Shown: positions 25,195 to 33,702 of the stretch, piece after piece | Layout: the number at the start of each line of letters is the position of its first letter | How positions within the stretch are numbered: the first letter of the stretch is position 1 | Source: Algoriphagus boseongensis | Lineage (GTDB): Bacteria; Bacteroidota; Bacteroidia; Cytophagales; Cyclobacteriaceae | Direction of reading: 5' to 3' | DNA length: 64,000 bases | Assembly (NCBI RefSeq): GCF_004362805.1 | Contig: NZ_SNYF01000005.1 | Location: 248,001 to 312,000 of the forward strand | The notes under the pieces: model-generated | What the model was told of the DNA's origin: nothing | The model's database searches: none | What the model saw: the letters and a program-made list of their open reading frames with translations, nothing else | Translations under genes and position numbers: made by a program

Positions 25195-25968
25195 TTATTT
25201 TCGCTGTCTGATTACTTCGTAAATCGCCACACCTGCCGAGACAGAAACGTTCAAGCTTTCAATTTTCCCGATCATCGGGATTTTAACTTTCGCGTCAGCA
25301 ATTCCCATGATTTCCTGAGAAATTCCATCTTCCTCAGAACCTAAAACAAGGGCAGTAGGAGAAGAGAAATCCGCCTCATACATCAGACTTTCGGTTTTTT
25401 CTGTAACTGCAATTAAGCTTAAGCCCATTTTTTGAAGATCTCGGCAAGCATAAAAAAGATTTTTAACGCGAGCAACAGGCATGAAATTCAAGGCTCCAGC
25501 AGAGGTTTTCACCGCATCAGAATTGATCTGGGCACTGCCTCTTTCCGGGATTACAATGGCATCAACTCCGGCGCATTCAGCTGTTCGGGCAATAGCTCCA
25601 AAGTTTCTCACATCGGTGATATGGTCCAAAACCAAAATAAACGGAGCCTTTCCAATCGCGTAGCAATTGTCAATTACATTATCCAGGGAAGCGTATTCTA
25701 TCGCCGACATTTGAGCGACGACTCCCTGATGGTTTTTTCTGGTGATTCTGTTCAGTTTGGCATCCGGAACTCTGACCACAGGGATATTAGAGCTTTTGCA
25801 AAGCTGAAGTAATTCTTTGATCAGGTCATTGTTGAGTTCTTTCTGGACTAAAACTTTGTCAATTTCTTTGCTGGCATGAATAGCCTCCATGATCGCTCTT
25901 GTGCCAAAAATATAATCCTTTTCGTGGGCTCCTTTGTCTATCAGAAAGCCATCCTTCCGCTTCTCCAT
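25195..25968 (-). CDS. rlmB: 23S rRNA (guanosine-2'-O)-methyltransferase RlmB
   Basis: A 257-residue SpoU/TrmH methyltransferase. The N-terminal substrate-binding domain (FGTRAIMEAIHASKEIDKV) precedes the knotted catalytic domain with motif 1 VRNFGAIARTAECAG near 120, motif 2 LVLGSEEDGIS near 208 and motif 3 IPMIGKIESLNVSVSAGVA near 226. It uses S-adenosylmethionine to methylate G2251 in the peptidyl-transferase centre. The ATG at 25968 gives the usual start; an ATG at 25989 would add seven residues. It overlaps the 3' end of the GWxTD gene by 28 bases. Confidence 0.92.
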   Translation of the reverse strand: MEKRKDGFLIDKGAHEKDYIFGTRAIMEAIHASKEIDKVLVQKELNNDLIKELLQLCKSSNIPVVRVPDAKLNRITRKNHQGVVAQMSAIEYASLDNVIDNCYAIGKAPFILVLDHITDVRNFGAIARTAECAGVDAIVIPERGSAQINSDAVKTSAGALNFMPVARVKNLFYACRDLQKMGLSLIAVTEKTESLMYEADFSSPTALVLGSEEDGISQEIMGIADAKVKIPMIGKIESLNVSVSAGVAIYEVIRQRK

Positions 25969-27176
25969 TGGGAAATGTTTTTGAACCAAATCGGCTGGTA
26001 GGCTCTTGATCGGTTCAAGGTGTAGAAATGTGGGGTCAAAATTGTTTTTGCCCGGACAAAAGTAAACTTAATTTTCGAGCTGGCATCCATCCCGGCATAA
26101 GACCACACTTCACGATCTTCGAAAAAGTTGACTTCTTGAGGAGGTCCCATCACAATATAGACCATGCCACGATCGGTTTTCCATCCTTCTTTAAAGTCCG
26201 TGAAAAGGATATTGGCAAATTCAACCATCTTGAAATAGTTCCGGATCAGCTGCTGAGCTAGCTCTGGACTTCGGGTCAGATTGATCCAATACTGATCTAA
26301 AGCCCTCTTTTTATCTTCAGCTAAAAGCAAGGTTTCGTGCTCTTTTCTAGTAGAAATGTAAGTCACCATTTGAACCATTTCATCCCAATCCTTCACTTTC
26401 GGGAAGGCTTCATGGCTTGATTTTAGGAGTAATCCTGAGGCGGCTGTCGTATCAGTTTGAAAGAAATAATACCCTTCCTTCTCAAATTTTTTGGGAAGGT
26501 TGGATAAAAAGTCTCCTTCATTAACCACTGAAAGTTCTTTTGGAACATCAGCCGGACGGGTTTCCATAGGAGGGAATGGCACATCAAATACCATGGGATA
26601 GAAAAAGCTCTGGATAGAAGGCCCTCCGGAAGATTTGAAAAGAAGGGACTCATTGGTATTGATAAAGGTTTGATCAAATGCTACCTCGTTGGCAAAGTAG
26701 GCTCCAAAGTTCGGCACCTCCTCTACAAATTTGCTTTTCAAATCTATATGGTATACATATTCATCGCCCTGTCGGGTATCCAAAGCTGATAAATAGGCTA
26801 TAGCTGTGGTTTGAGAAGAAGGGATATCTACAGTTTTTTCAAAATACCAATGCCTTTCGGTGTCTGCTTTCAGATCGGCGCTGGTCAGTAAATTGATTTT
26901 ATCGGAAGTAATCTGTTCATCATAGGAATTAAGCACTGCAAAGGAAAAACTGTAGGCATTGAACTCTGGCTTTTCTTCAATTTTTTCGACAACTAATTGA
27001 AGTTTGTATTGAGAATCAGAAACTTTCACCGGAATGATTTTCAGCCCCAACCTCGAGTACAAGGAATACCTAAGTGCTTGATCTGTTTCGCTGAGCGACT
27101 TTTGTCCAAAAGTGGAAATGGAAAGCAAAGAGAAAAAAGATAGTATAATTATTCTTAAGGGTGATTTGTGATTCAT
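25941..27176 (-). CDS. GWxTD-domain protein
   Basis: A 411-residue exported protein with signal peptide (LRIIILSFFSLLSISTFGQ). The name-giving motif is EGWKTDRGMVYIVMGPPQEV near residue 338, followed by EVWSYAG. The family is widespread in Bacteroidota and related phyla, and its function is unknown. The protein probably acts in the periplasm. It ends inside the start of rlmB, so the two are probably cotranscribed, and it is divergent from the methyltransferase gene starting 60 bases away. Confidence 0.85.
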   Translation of the reverse strand: MNHKSPLRIIILSFFSLLSISTFGQKSLSETDQALRYSLYSRLGLKIIPVKVSDSQYKLQLVVEKIEEKPEFNAYSFSFAVLNSYDEQITSDKINLLTSADLKADTERHWYFEKTVDIPSSQTTAIAYLSALDTRQGDEYVYHIDLKSKFVEEVPNFGAYFANEVAFDQTFINTNESLLFKSSGGPSIQSFFYPMVFDVPFPPMETRPADVPKELSVVNEGDFLSNLPKKFEKEGYYFFQTDTTAASGLLLKSSHEAFPKVKDWDEMVQMVTYISTRKEHETLLLAEDKKRALDQYWINLTRSPELAQQLIRNYFKMVEFANILFTDFKEGWKTDRGMVYIVMGPPQEVNFFEDREVWSYAGMDASSKIKFTFVRAKTILTPHFYTLNRSRAYQPIWFKNISQWRSGRMAF

Positions 27177-27236
27177 TGGGAAGCGATTCAGGTTTTAAAA
27201 ATTAGCCTTACTTTTGCCAAAATACTAAAATTTCAA

Positions 27237-28013
27237 ATGGCTACCTATACCACGGAAATCGCTTCTGACAAGTTGCAAAGTGACAATCCGATCCATCAAC
27301 GCTTATTGAAAGCCTACATTGCTGCGAAGCCCTGGGTTTCAGGGGATTTGCTGGAAGTGGGTTGTGGAGAAGGAAGAGGAGTGGAAGAACTTTTACCTTT
27401 GGCAGATAGCTATATTGGCTTGGATAAAATCGGTGAGGTGATCTCTATGCTTCAGGGAAAATTTCCAGGAGTGGATTTCCGACAGGCTGTAATACCCCCA
27501 TTTGAAGGATTTGCTGATAATTCTTTCGATACCATTGTGAGTTTTCAGGTCATCGAGCATATCGAAAATGACCGACTTTTTCTTCAGGAAATCTACCGAA
27601 TGCTAAAGCCGGGTGGAAAAGCAATCATTTCAACTCCAAACAATACCCATACGCTTTCCAGAAATCCTTGGCATGTAAGAGAATATATTCCAAAGGAATT
27701 GATTGACTTATCAGCTGGAATTTTTGACCGAGTGGAGGCAAAAGGAATCGGAGGAAATGAGAAAGTTTGGGCTTACCATGAGGCAAATCGAGCTTCAGTT
27801 CAGAAGATTATGCGCTTCGATATTTTTGATTTGCAGCACAAACTGCCTGCATCGATTCTTAGAATGCCTTATGAAATTCTAAATAGACTAAACCGAAACA
27901 AGCTTCATAAGCAGCAAGGAAATTCGGTTTTGGATATTACCCACGAAGATTATCCTGTGGTGGAAGATCCTTCTAGAGGCTTGGATCTTTTCTATATCCT
28001 TTGGAAAAAATAG
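27237..28013 (+). CDS. Class I SAM-dependent methyltransferase
   Basis: A 258-residue protein using ATG 27237; a longer reading from 27168 would run into the GWxTD start region. Motif I VGCGEGRGVEE near 40, the post-motif acidic residue in YIGLDKIG, and the SFQVIEHIEND/MLKPGGKAIIST region identify a Methyltransf_11-type enzyme. The C-terminus (about 170-258) is family specific. The acceptor is unknown; similar genes modify quinones, lipids or envelope glycans. It converges on the DinB-like gene with one base between stops. Confidence 0.85.
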   Translation: MATYTTEIASDKLQSDNPIHQRLLKAYIAAKPWVSGDLLEVGCGEGRGVEELLPLADSYIGLDKIGEVISMLQGKFPGVDFRQAVIPPFEGFADNSFDTIVSFQVIEHIENDRLFLQEIYRMLKPGGKAIISTPNNTHTLSRNPWHVREYIPKELIDLSAGIFDRVEAKGIGGNEKVWAYHEANRASVQKIMRFDIFDLQHKLPASILRMPYEILNRLNRNKLHKQQGNSVLDITHEDYPVVEDPSRGLDLFYILWKK

Positions 28014-28014
28014 T

Positions 28015-28542
28015 CTATTGAACCCCTTGGGACGAATCCCACCAGCCTTTCATCTTTCGGATGTAAATAATCTGTCCGGTGTGGTAGGCGTTATGCGCTG
28101 AAATATTGGCAATAGTAGTAGTCCAATCAGCCAATTGTTTGTCTTCTGCACTTGCAACCTCAGCTTCCCAATCGATCATAACTTGGTCTAGCTCTTTTAG
28201 GGTAGTTGACCAAGTTAAGCTGTCAAGTTGAGCAAAAGTTTCCCTATTGTCTCCTTCGAATTCTTCCACATTTTGTCCCTGATAGGAGTAAAGAAGTCTT
28301 TTATTCCAAAATAGCAGATGGGAAGCAAGCTGAGCTATGGAATGATTTTCTGAAGAATCTTTCCAATTCGCTTGCTCTAAAGACAACCCTTTTAAAGCAT
28401 CATTCATCGGGACAAACCATTCCGCTTTTGAATGTGAGTTTAAGAGTTGTCCTTCGAGAAATAAGTGAAGATTATTCTCATTTTCAGTCTTTTGGCAGGA
28501 AACCAAAAGCATGATTGCTAGGAAGTAGAATAGATTTTTCAT
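28015..28542 (-). CDS. DinB-like four-helix lipoprotein
   Basis: A 175-residue protein with lipoprotein signal MKNLFYFLAIMLLVSC (Cys16). The mature part is a DinB/YfiT helical bundle. Candidate metal ligands are His67 or so in HSIAQLASH and the His pair in SAHNAYHTGQI near 155, a triad common to this metal-binding family. DinB-fold proteins include thiol transferases and many of unknown role. An exported, lipid-anchored version is somewhat unusual. No partner gene is evident. Confidence 0.8.
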   Translation of the reverse strand: MKNLFYFLAIMLLVSCQKTENENNLHLFLEGQLLNSHSKAEWFVPMNDALKGLSLEQANWKDSSENHSIAQLASHLLFWNKRLLYSYQGQNVEEFEGDNRETFAQLDSLTWSTTLKELDQVMIDWEAEVASAEDKQLADWTTTIANISAHNAYHTGQIIYIRKMKGWWDSSQGVQ

Positions 28543-28576
28543 GGCTGGGTAGAATTCTATTTCCTATAATTTCCAT

Positions 28577-28605
28577 AAAAAAAGTCAGGAAACCCTGACT
28601 TTTCT
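28577..28605 (-). terminator. Terminator of the DUF2723 gene
   Basis: Stem AAGTCAGG/CCTGACTT with a short loop is followed on the minus strand by a run of seven T. It lies directly after the stop codon. Confidence 0.85.
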
Positions 28606-28608
28606 TGT

Positions 28609-31596
28609 TTAATCTACCCTTTTCAAAATCCCTGGTGACTGACTTTCTTGTCCGATTAGGGATTCGAGTCGGAGTTTTAAAGCCTGAGCTTCTTCCTGAT
28701 AACCTCTTTCCTCCAGTAATGGGATAAAGTATTTGACCATTTCGATAGAGATCATCATGTCTCGGTCATAGCCCCGATCTTCTTTGGTATAAAACTCAAT
28801 CATGTCCAAAGACCGTTTGGAGATTTTGTCGATGATATCCAGTGCTTTTTCATCTTCACCCACTTCAAAGAATAAAGGAACAGACTGTCCACTGCTCAAA
28901 TCGTATGGGACTGACTCATGTGGAATGGCTTCCAAGCCTCTGTTTAGAAGGTTTGCAGCTTCTTCCATTTTGTCCTCATCCAAAAGTGCCATAGCGATGC
29001 TATTGAGCGCACTTCGGTGATTGGAGGTGAATCTTCTGTATTCCTCGTCATAGTAAGCATCAGGATTATCCATGCCCCGGAAGGCAAAATTCTCCATGTA
29101 GTTTTTATAGGCTATGTCAGTATTGACCAATTCGTCTCGTACATAATCAGGCTTTCTAACAGGAAGAAGTCTGTATGTCATCCCCTCCATCACCACGTGA
29201 TCTTCGATATTGATTCCAATGGTAGAAAGGGAAGTGTTGTTGAAGTAAATCGGTCTTTCCCAATTGTTGCTCACGATCAAGTCAATCAACATCAAATTGC
29301 CTTTGGTTAGGTAATTTCCTTTGACCTGAAGGTTCATTTGAGGAGCGAACAAAGATTTGAATTGTGGAGGAACGATTTCATCATTGTTGATAAAGGTGCT
29401 GTCCACTTCCAAAATCAAATTTCTGGCTGGAACCATGTTCACTACGCTTTTTCCTCCGGTTTGCATTTTAAGAAGATCAGAACCAGTGTTTAAAAGTCTA
29501 AGATATTCCTTTGCAGAAATGGCATTGAGGTTTTCACGCTCCATTACATAAAGGACATCATTGGTTCCTTTTTGATAGCGTTCACTAACCAAGGAGAAAG
29601 GTAGTGGAGCAGATTCATCAGCCTGCTTGGTCATTTGCTCTACATACCAATCGGTATCGAAGTAGCTGAGAACAATTACCCGAACATCAGTTCGGAAGTT
29701 TTCAACTTCCTGAACATACCAAAGAGGGAAGGTGTCATTATCTCCTCCGGTAAACAAAATGGCATTTGGAGCGCAGGAGGCAAGGAAATTTCTGGCAGAA
29801 TCTACTGAGAAATATCTTCCCTGGCGGTTGTGATCATTCCAGTTTTGAGCTCCCATCAAGCCAGCCACAGGCAAGGTCAAAAGAGTGGCAATTATGCCGC
29901 CTGTTCCCAGATTTTTGGTTGCTTTTCCTAAAGCATGGGCGATTGCCAAAGTTCCTAGGCCAATCCAAATGGCAAAAGCATAAAAGCTACCCACATAGAT
30001 ATAATCACGCTCTCTAGGTTCTACAGGAGGTGAGTTGAGGTAAAGAACCAATACCACGCCCATCATCAGGAAGAGCATGAGATTTACATAAAAATATTTG
30101 GGATCCTTTTTAGCCTGGAAAAACAAGCCAATCAGACCCAAAATCAAAGGAAGCATGAAATAGGTGTTATGCCCCTTATTGTCCTTGATGTAATCCGGGT
30201 ATTTATCTCCAAATGAATCCAATAAGCTTACCCATGGTGCATCCATGAAATCACTTTCTCGGCCTGAAAAATTCCACATGAAATATCTCCAATACATGTG
30301 ACCCAACTGATGGCTGAGCATGAAGTAGATATTGTCACCAAAGGTCGGATCTTGTCCTTCTCTAAGTCCAAGCTTTTGGCGATAGATTCGCTTGTGATTT
30401 TCCTGAGTAGAGTAAATTCTTGGAAGAATTGTGGTTTTTGAAGGGTCGTAGGTGTTTTTGAGTTCGTAATCTACGACTTCGTATTTGTCTTTTCCCTTCA
30501 TATAAATCGGAGCTCCTTCTTCTTGATCTACCAATTGGGCAGTGAAATACTGCCCATGAAGAAGTGGTCTGTACCCATATTGCTCACGCTTCAGATAGGA
30601 AACATAACTTATGATGTCCTTTGGAGCATTTTCATTGATAATGGGGTCTTGGTTGGCTCGGATAATAATCAAGGTGTAACTGGAATACCCGATCAAGATG
30701 AAAGTCAATGAAAGGAGAATGGTATTGAGCAGAGCTTTTTCTTTTTGGAGAGAATAACGAATTCCAAAAATCAAGGCTCCTAAGAAAAGGATAATAAACA
30801 CCACGATTCCTGCCCCGAAAGGAAGTCCAAGACTGTTCACAAAGAAAATCTCCATAGAACCCGCCAAACTTGGGAGTCCCGGAATGATCAAATTGTTGAT
30901 GATAATCAAGGCAACCCCTCCCAGAAACATGGCATAAATTGCTCCTTTGAAGCTTGGGTCAGGATACTTTTTGAAATAATAAATCAAAGCCAAAGCCGGC
31001 AAAGTCACCAAGTTCAGCAAGTGAACTCCAATAGAAAGACCCACCAAATAGGCAATAAAAATCATCCATCTGTTTTCCTCTTTTGGATCTTTGATAACCT
31101 CCCACTTCAGGAATGCCCAAATCACGATAGCCGTGAAAAAAGAAGACATGGCATAAACTTCTGCTTCCACAGCAGAAAACCAGAAACTGTCAGAAAAAGT
31201 GTAAACCATAGATCCAACCAAGCCAGCACCCATCAACGCAATGGTTTGGGCTTTGGATTCCTTGCCTTCCTCGATAGAGAAAATCCTTTTTCCGAAAAGT
31301 GTAATCGACCAAAACAAGAAAAGAATGGTGAATCCTGAGAATAAAGCACTTCCGATATTCATCCAATATGCCACTTGCAAGCCATCCCCCATGGCCAGAA
31401 ATCCAAACATCTTGTACACCAAAAGCATGAATGGTGCCCCAGGAGGGTGAGGAACTTGAAGCTTGTATGAAACTGCGATGAATTCTCCCGGATCCCAAAA
31501 ACTAGCTGTTTGTTCTACAGTAAGGATATATACCAAAGTGGCGACTGCAAAAACTACCCATCCGGTTAGGTTATTGATCTGCTTATAATTGAGCAT
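28609..31596 (-). CDS. DUF2723 (glycosyltransferase family 117-like) membrane protein
   Basis: A 995-residue protein. The first about 580 residues carry roughly a dozen membrane helices with the conserved N-terminal block SFWDPGEFIAVSYKLQVPHPPG near residue 33, which contains the Asp-Pro-Gly-Glu catalytic-type motif of DUF2723/GT-C enzymes. A large soluble domain follows, including the GGDNDTFPLWYVQEV motif near 622 and a helical, TPR-like C-terminus. Family members resemble protein O-mannosyltransferases and are proposed to glycosylate exported proteins in Bacteroidota. Monocistronic, divergent from the sulfur module. Confidence 0.88.
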   Translation of the reverse strand: MLNYKQINNLTGWVVFAVATLVYILTVEQTASFWDPGEFIAVSYKLQVPHPPGAPFMLLVYKMFGFLAMGDGLQVAYWMNIGSALFSGFTILFLFWSITLFGKRIFSIEEGKESKAQTIALMGAGLVGSMVYTFSDSFWFSAVEAEVYAMSSFFTAIVIWAFLKWEVIKDPKEENRWMIFIAYLVGLSIGVHLLNLVTLPALALIYYFKKYPDPSFKGAIYAMFLGGVALIIINNLIIPGLPSLAGSMEIFFVNSLGLPFGAGIVVFIILFLGALIFGIRYSLQKEKALLNTILLSLTFILIGYSSYTLIIIRANQDPIINENAPKDIISYVSYLKREQYGYRPLLHGQYFTAQLVDQEEGAPIYMKGKDKYEVVDYELKNTYDPSKTTILPRIYSTQENHKRIYRQKLGLREGQDPTFGDNIYFMLSHQLGHMYWRYFMWNFSGRESDFMDAPWVSLLDSFGDKYPDYIKDNKGHNTYFMLPLILGLIGLFFQAKKDPKYFYVNLMLFLMMGVVLVLYLNSPPVEPRERDYIYVGSFYAFAIWIGLGTLAIAHALGKATKNLGTGGIIATLLTLPVAGLMGAQNWNDHNRQGRYFSVDSARNFLASCAPNAILFTGGDNDTFPLWYVQEVENFRTDVRVIVLSYFDTDWYVEQMTKQADESAPLPFSLVSERYQKGTNDVLYVMERENLNAISAKEYLRLLNTGSDLLKMQTGGKSVVNMVPARNLILEVDSTFINNDEIVPPQFKSLFAPQMNLQVKGNYLTKGNLMLIDLIVSNNWERPIYFNNTSLSTIGINIEDHVVMEGMTYRLLPVRKPDYVRDELVNTDIAYKNYMENFAFRGMDNPDAYYDEEYRRFTSNHRSALNSIAMALLDEDKMEEAANLLNRGLEAIPHESVPYDLSSGQSVPLFFEVGEDEKALDIIDKISKRSLDMIEFYTKEDRGYDRDMMISIEMVKYFIPLLEERGYQEEAQALKLRLESLIGQESQSPGILKRVD

Positions 31597-31697
31597 TAAA
31601 TCGGTAAATTTAGAGGGACGAAAATATAAAATTTTACTCCAAGTCAGGGGTTTTTAGCACTTTTTAAAACTTCGGGTTTACTGGACTGATTTCCCGG

Positions 31698-31713
31698 TGT
31701 GACAAAAATTACT
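31698..31713 (+). promoter_or_regulatory. Crp/Fnr-type box 1 (thioredoxin promoter), imperfect
   Basis: TGTGACAAAAATTACT keeps a perfect TGTGA left half and a weak right half. Its centre is 37.5 bp before the G of the TAAATTTG -7 element, the same offset as in the tsdA promoter. Confidence 0.5.
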
Positions 31714-31735
31714 GTATTATGGGTTTTGGGTATGC

Positions 31736-31743
31736 TAAATTTG
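31736..31743 (+). promoter_or_regulatory. -7 element TAAATTTG of the thioredoxin gene
   Basis: Exact TAnnTTTG match, 23 bases before the thioredoxin ATG, with no good -33 TTG. That is consistent with activator dependence. Confidence 0.65.
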
Positions 31744-31766
31744 TACTCATATTAAAATCTTTAACC

Positions 31767-32087
31767 ATGAGTGCACAACCTAAAACCTTTCAGGAACTAA
31801 TCGACGGAGACACACCGGTATTGGTGGATTTCTTTGCGGTTTGGTGCGGACCTTGTAAAATGATGCAACCGATTTTGGAAGATACTGCGCAAAAACTTGG
31901 GGATAAAGTCAAAATCATCAAAGTCGATGTAGACAGAAATCCATTGGCAGCCAGTAAATTTCAAGTGAGGGGAGTCCCAACCTTGATCTTATTTCACAAA
32001 GGAAATGTGGTCTGGAGACAATCGGGAGTAGTTCCGTCGCACCAGCTGATCCAAATCATTGAATCAAATCTTCTGGCGAAAGCTTGA
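31767..32087 (+). CDS. Thioredoxin
   Basis: A 106-residue thioredoxin with the redox-active WCGPCKMMQP motif near residue 29 and the cis-Pro loop VRGVPTLILF near 74. ATG 31767 (MSAQPKTF) gives family length; an upstream ATG at 31719 overlaps the promoter and was rejected. It starts the sulfur module and is 86 bases from the persulfide dioxygenase gene. That gene has its own regulatory box, so the two may be separately transcribed. Likely role here: reducing rhodanese-bound persulfides or handling sulfane sulfur, inferred from neighbours. Confidence 0.93.
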   Translation: MSAQPKTFQELIDGDTPVLVDFFAVWCGPCKMMQPILEDTAQKLGDKVKIIKVDVDRNPLAASKFQVRGVPTLILFHKGNVVWRQSGVVPSHQLIQIIESNLLAKA

Positions 32088-32093
32088 TTTGAT

Positions 32094-32109
32094 TGTGACA
32101 AAAGTCATT
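32094..32109 (+). promoter_or_regulatory. Crp/Fnr-type box 2 (persulfide dioxygenase promoter)
   Basis: TGTGACAAAAGTCATT, a TGTGA-N6-TCA match. A TAATTTTA -7-like element ends 36.5 bp from its centre (32131-32138), seven of eight bases fitting TAnnTTTG apart from the last. Confidence 0.6.
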
Positions 32110-32173
32110 TTATTGCCTTTTCTTGAAAGGTAATTTTACAAGAATATATTAAAGACCTTAAAAAAATATAGAT

Positions 32174-33595
32174 ATGAAAATAGAACAAATTTATACCGGA
32201 TGCTTGGCTCAGGGAGCTTACTATCTAGAATCTGATGGAGAAGCGGCAATCATTGATCCGCTAAGAGAGGTTCAGCCTTATATCGAAAAAGCTGAGCGCA
32301 GAAATGCTAAAATCAAATATGTTTTTGAAACGCATTTCCATGCGGATTTTGTGTCTGGACATAAGGATTTGGCTGCCAAAACTGGAGCTAAGATTGTTTA
32401 TGGACCTACCGGTATGAAAATGGGCTTTGATGCGATAGTCGCTGAAGACAACCAAGAGTTTCAATTGGGAAAAGCCAAAATCAGAGTTGTCCATACTCCA
32501 GGCCACACCATGGAGTCAGTTTGTTATCTTTTGATCAATGAGGAAGGTAAAGAAGAGGCGATTTTCACAGGAGATACTTTGTTTATCGGAGACGTAGGCC
32601 GACCAGATCTAGCTCAAAAAGTCGTGAAGGACTTGACTCAGGAAAAATTGGCAGCTCATCTGTACGATTCCTTGAGAAATAAGCTGATGCCATTGTCTGA
32701 TGATTTGATTGTATATCCTGCGCACGGAGCTGGTTCTGCTTGTGGTAAAAATATGAGCAAAGAAACTTCAGACACCTTAGGAAATCAAAAGAAAACCAAT
32801 TACGCCCTTCAGCCGATGAGCAAAGAAGAGTTTATTAAAGAAGTTTTGACTGGATTGACTCCTCCTCCTGCTTATTTCCCACAGAACGTTCTGATGAACA
32901 TTCAGGGGTATGATAGCATAGATGAGGTTTTGGAAAGAGGTGTTAAACCTTTAACTCCAGCCGAATTTGAAGCTGCTGCAAATGAGACTGGTGCTTTGAT
33001 TTTGGATACAAGAGATGCTCAGACTTTTGCCAAAGGATTTATTCCAAATTCAATCAATATCGGAATCGACGGAAGTTTTGCAGTATGGGTAGGAGCAATG
33101 ATTCCTGACTTGAAGCAAGAAATCTTGGTTGTGGCAGAAGAAGGAAGAGAAGAAGAAGTAATTACCAGATTGGCCAGAGTTGGATATGACTATTCTATCG
33201 GCTATTTGAAAGGAAGCTTCAAAGCTTGGAAAGAATCAGGCCATGAGGTGGATTCAATTACTTCAATTTCGGTTGATGAATTAGCCAAAATCAAGGAATC
33301 TGATCCGAACATCCACATTTTGGATGTGAGAAAGAATTCAGAATACCTTTCTGAGCATGTAATGGATGCAGAAAACGCACCTTTGGATTACATCAATGAC
33401 AGCATGCTAAAAGTAAATAAGGATAAAACGTATTATGTACATTGTGCTGGTGGATATAGATCCATGGTCTTCAATTCCATCCTTAGAGCAAGAGGCTATG
33501 ACAATTTGATCGACGTTGCAGGTGGATTTAAGGCCATCAAAGAATCAGGGAAATTCAAAGTGTCCGACTACGTTTGTCCTACTACTTTGCTTTAA
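32174..33595 (+). CDS. MBL-fold persulfide dioxygenase fused to two rhodanese domains
   Basis: A 473-residue cytoplasmic protein. Residues 1-235 are an ETHE1-type metallo-beta-lactamase fold with THFHADFVSGH (H54, H56, D58, H63), HTPGHTMES and FTGDTLFIGDVGRPDL, an Fe(II) persulfide dioxygenase set that makes sulfite. Residues about 255-350 form a rhodanese fold whose active-site loop reads VVAEEGREE, without Cys. Residues 365-470 form a second rhodanese with intact loop HCAGGYRS. It would transfer sulfane sulfur and oxidise persulfide. A terminator follows. Confidence 0.9.
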   Translation: MKIEQIYTGCLAQGAYYLESDGEAAIIDPLREVQPYIEKAERRNAKIKYVFETHFHADFVSGHKDLAAKTGAKIVYGPTGMKMGFDAIVAEDNQEFQLGKAKIRVVHTPGHTMESVCYLLINEEGKEEAIFTGDTLFIGDVGRPDLAQKVVKDLTQEKLAAHLYDSLRNKLMPLSDDLIVYPAHGAGSACGKNMSKETSDTLGNQKKTNYALQPMSKEEFIKEVLTGLTPPPAYFPQNVLMNIQGYDSIDEVLERGVKPLTPAEFEAAANETGALILDTRDAQTFAKGFIPNSINIGIDGSFAVWVGAMIPDLKQEILVVAEEGREEEVITRLARVGYDYSIGYLKGSFKAWKESGHEVDSITSISVDELAKIKESDPNIHILDVRKNSEYLSEHVMDAENAPLDYINDSMLKVNKDKTYYVHCAGGYRSMVFNSILRARGYDNLIDVAGGFKAIKESGKFKVSDYVCPTTLL

Positions 33596-33619
33596 TAATC
33601 CAGTAGAAAAGTCGCTTAG

Positions 33620-33650
33620 AAAATGGCAGGTCGAAAGACTTGCCATTTTT
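33620..33650 (+). terminator. Terminator of the persulfide dioxygenase gene
   Basis: Stem AAAATGGCA...TGCCATTTTT with an inner GTC-GAAA-GAC. It ends in five T, 18 bases before the next Crp/Fnr-type box. Confidence 0.85.
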
Positions 33651-33667
33651 AGTTTATGGAAATCCGA

Positions 33668-33683
33668 TGTGATTAAAGTCACC
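33668..33683 (+). promoter_or_regulatory. Crp/Fnr-type box 3 (first porin gene)
   Basis: TGTGATTAAAGTCACC, nine of ten half-site bases matching TGTGA-N6-TCACA. It lies only 20 bases before the porin ATG, so it may repress, or the promoter lies unusually close. Confidence 0.6.
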
Positions 33684-33702
33684 AGATTAAAAATCTTTCC
33701 TA

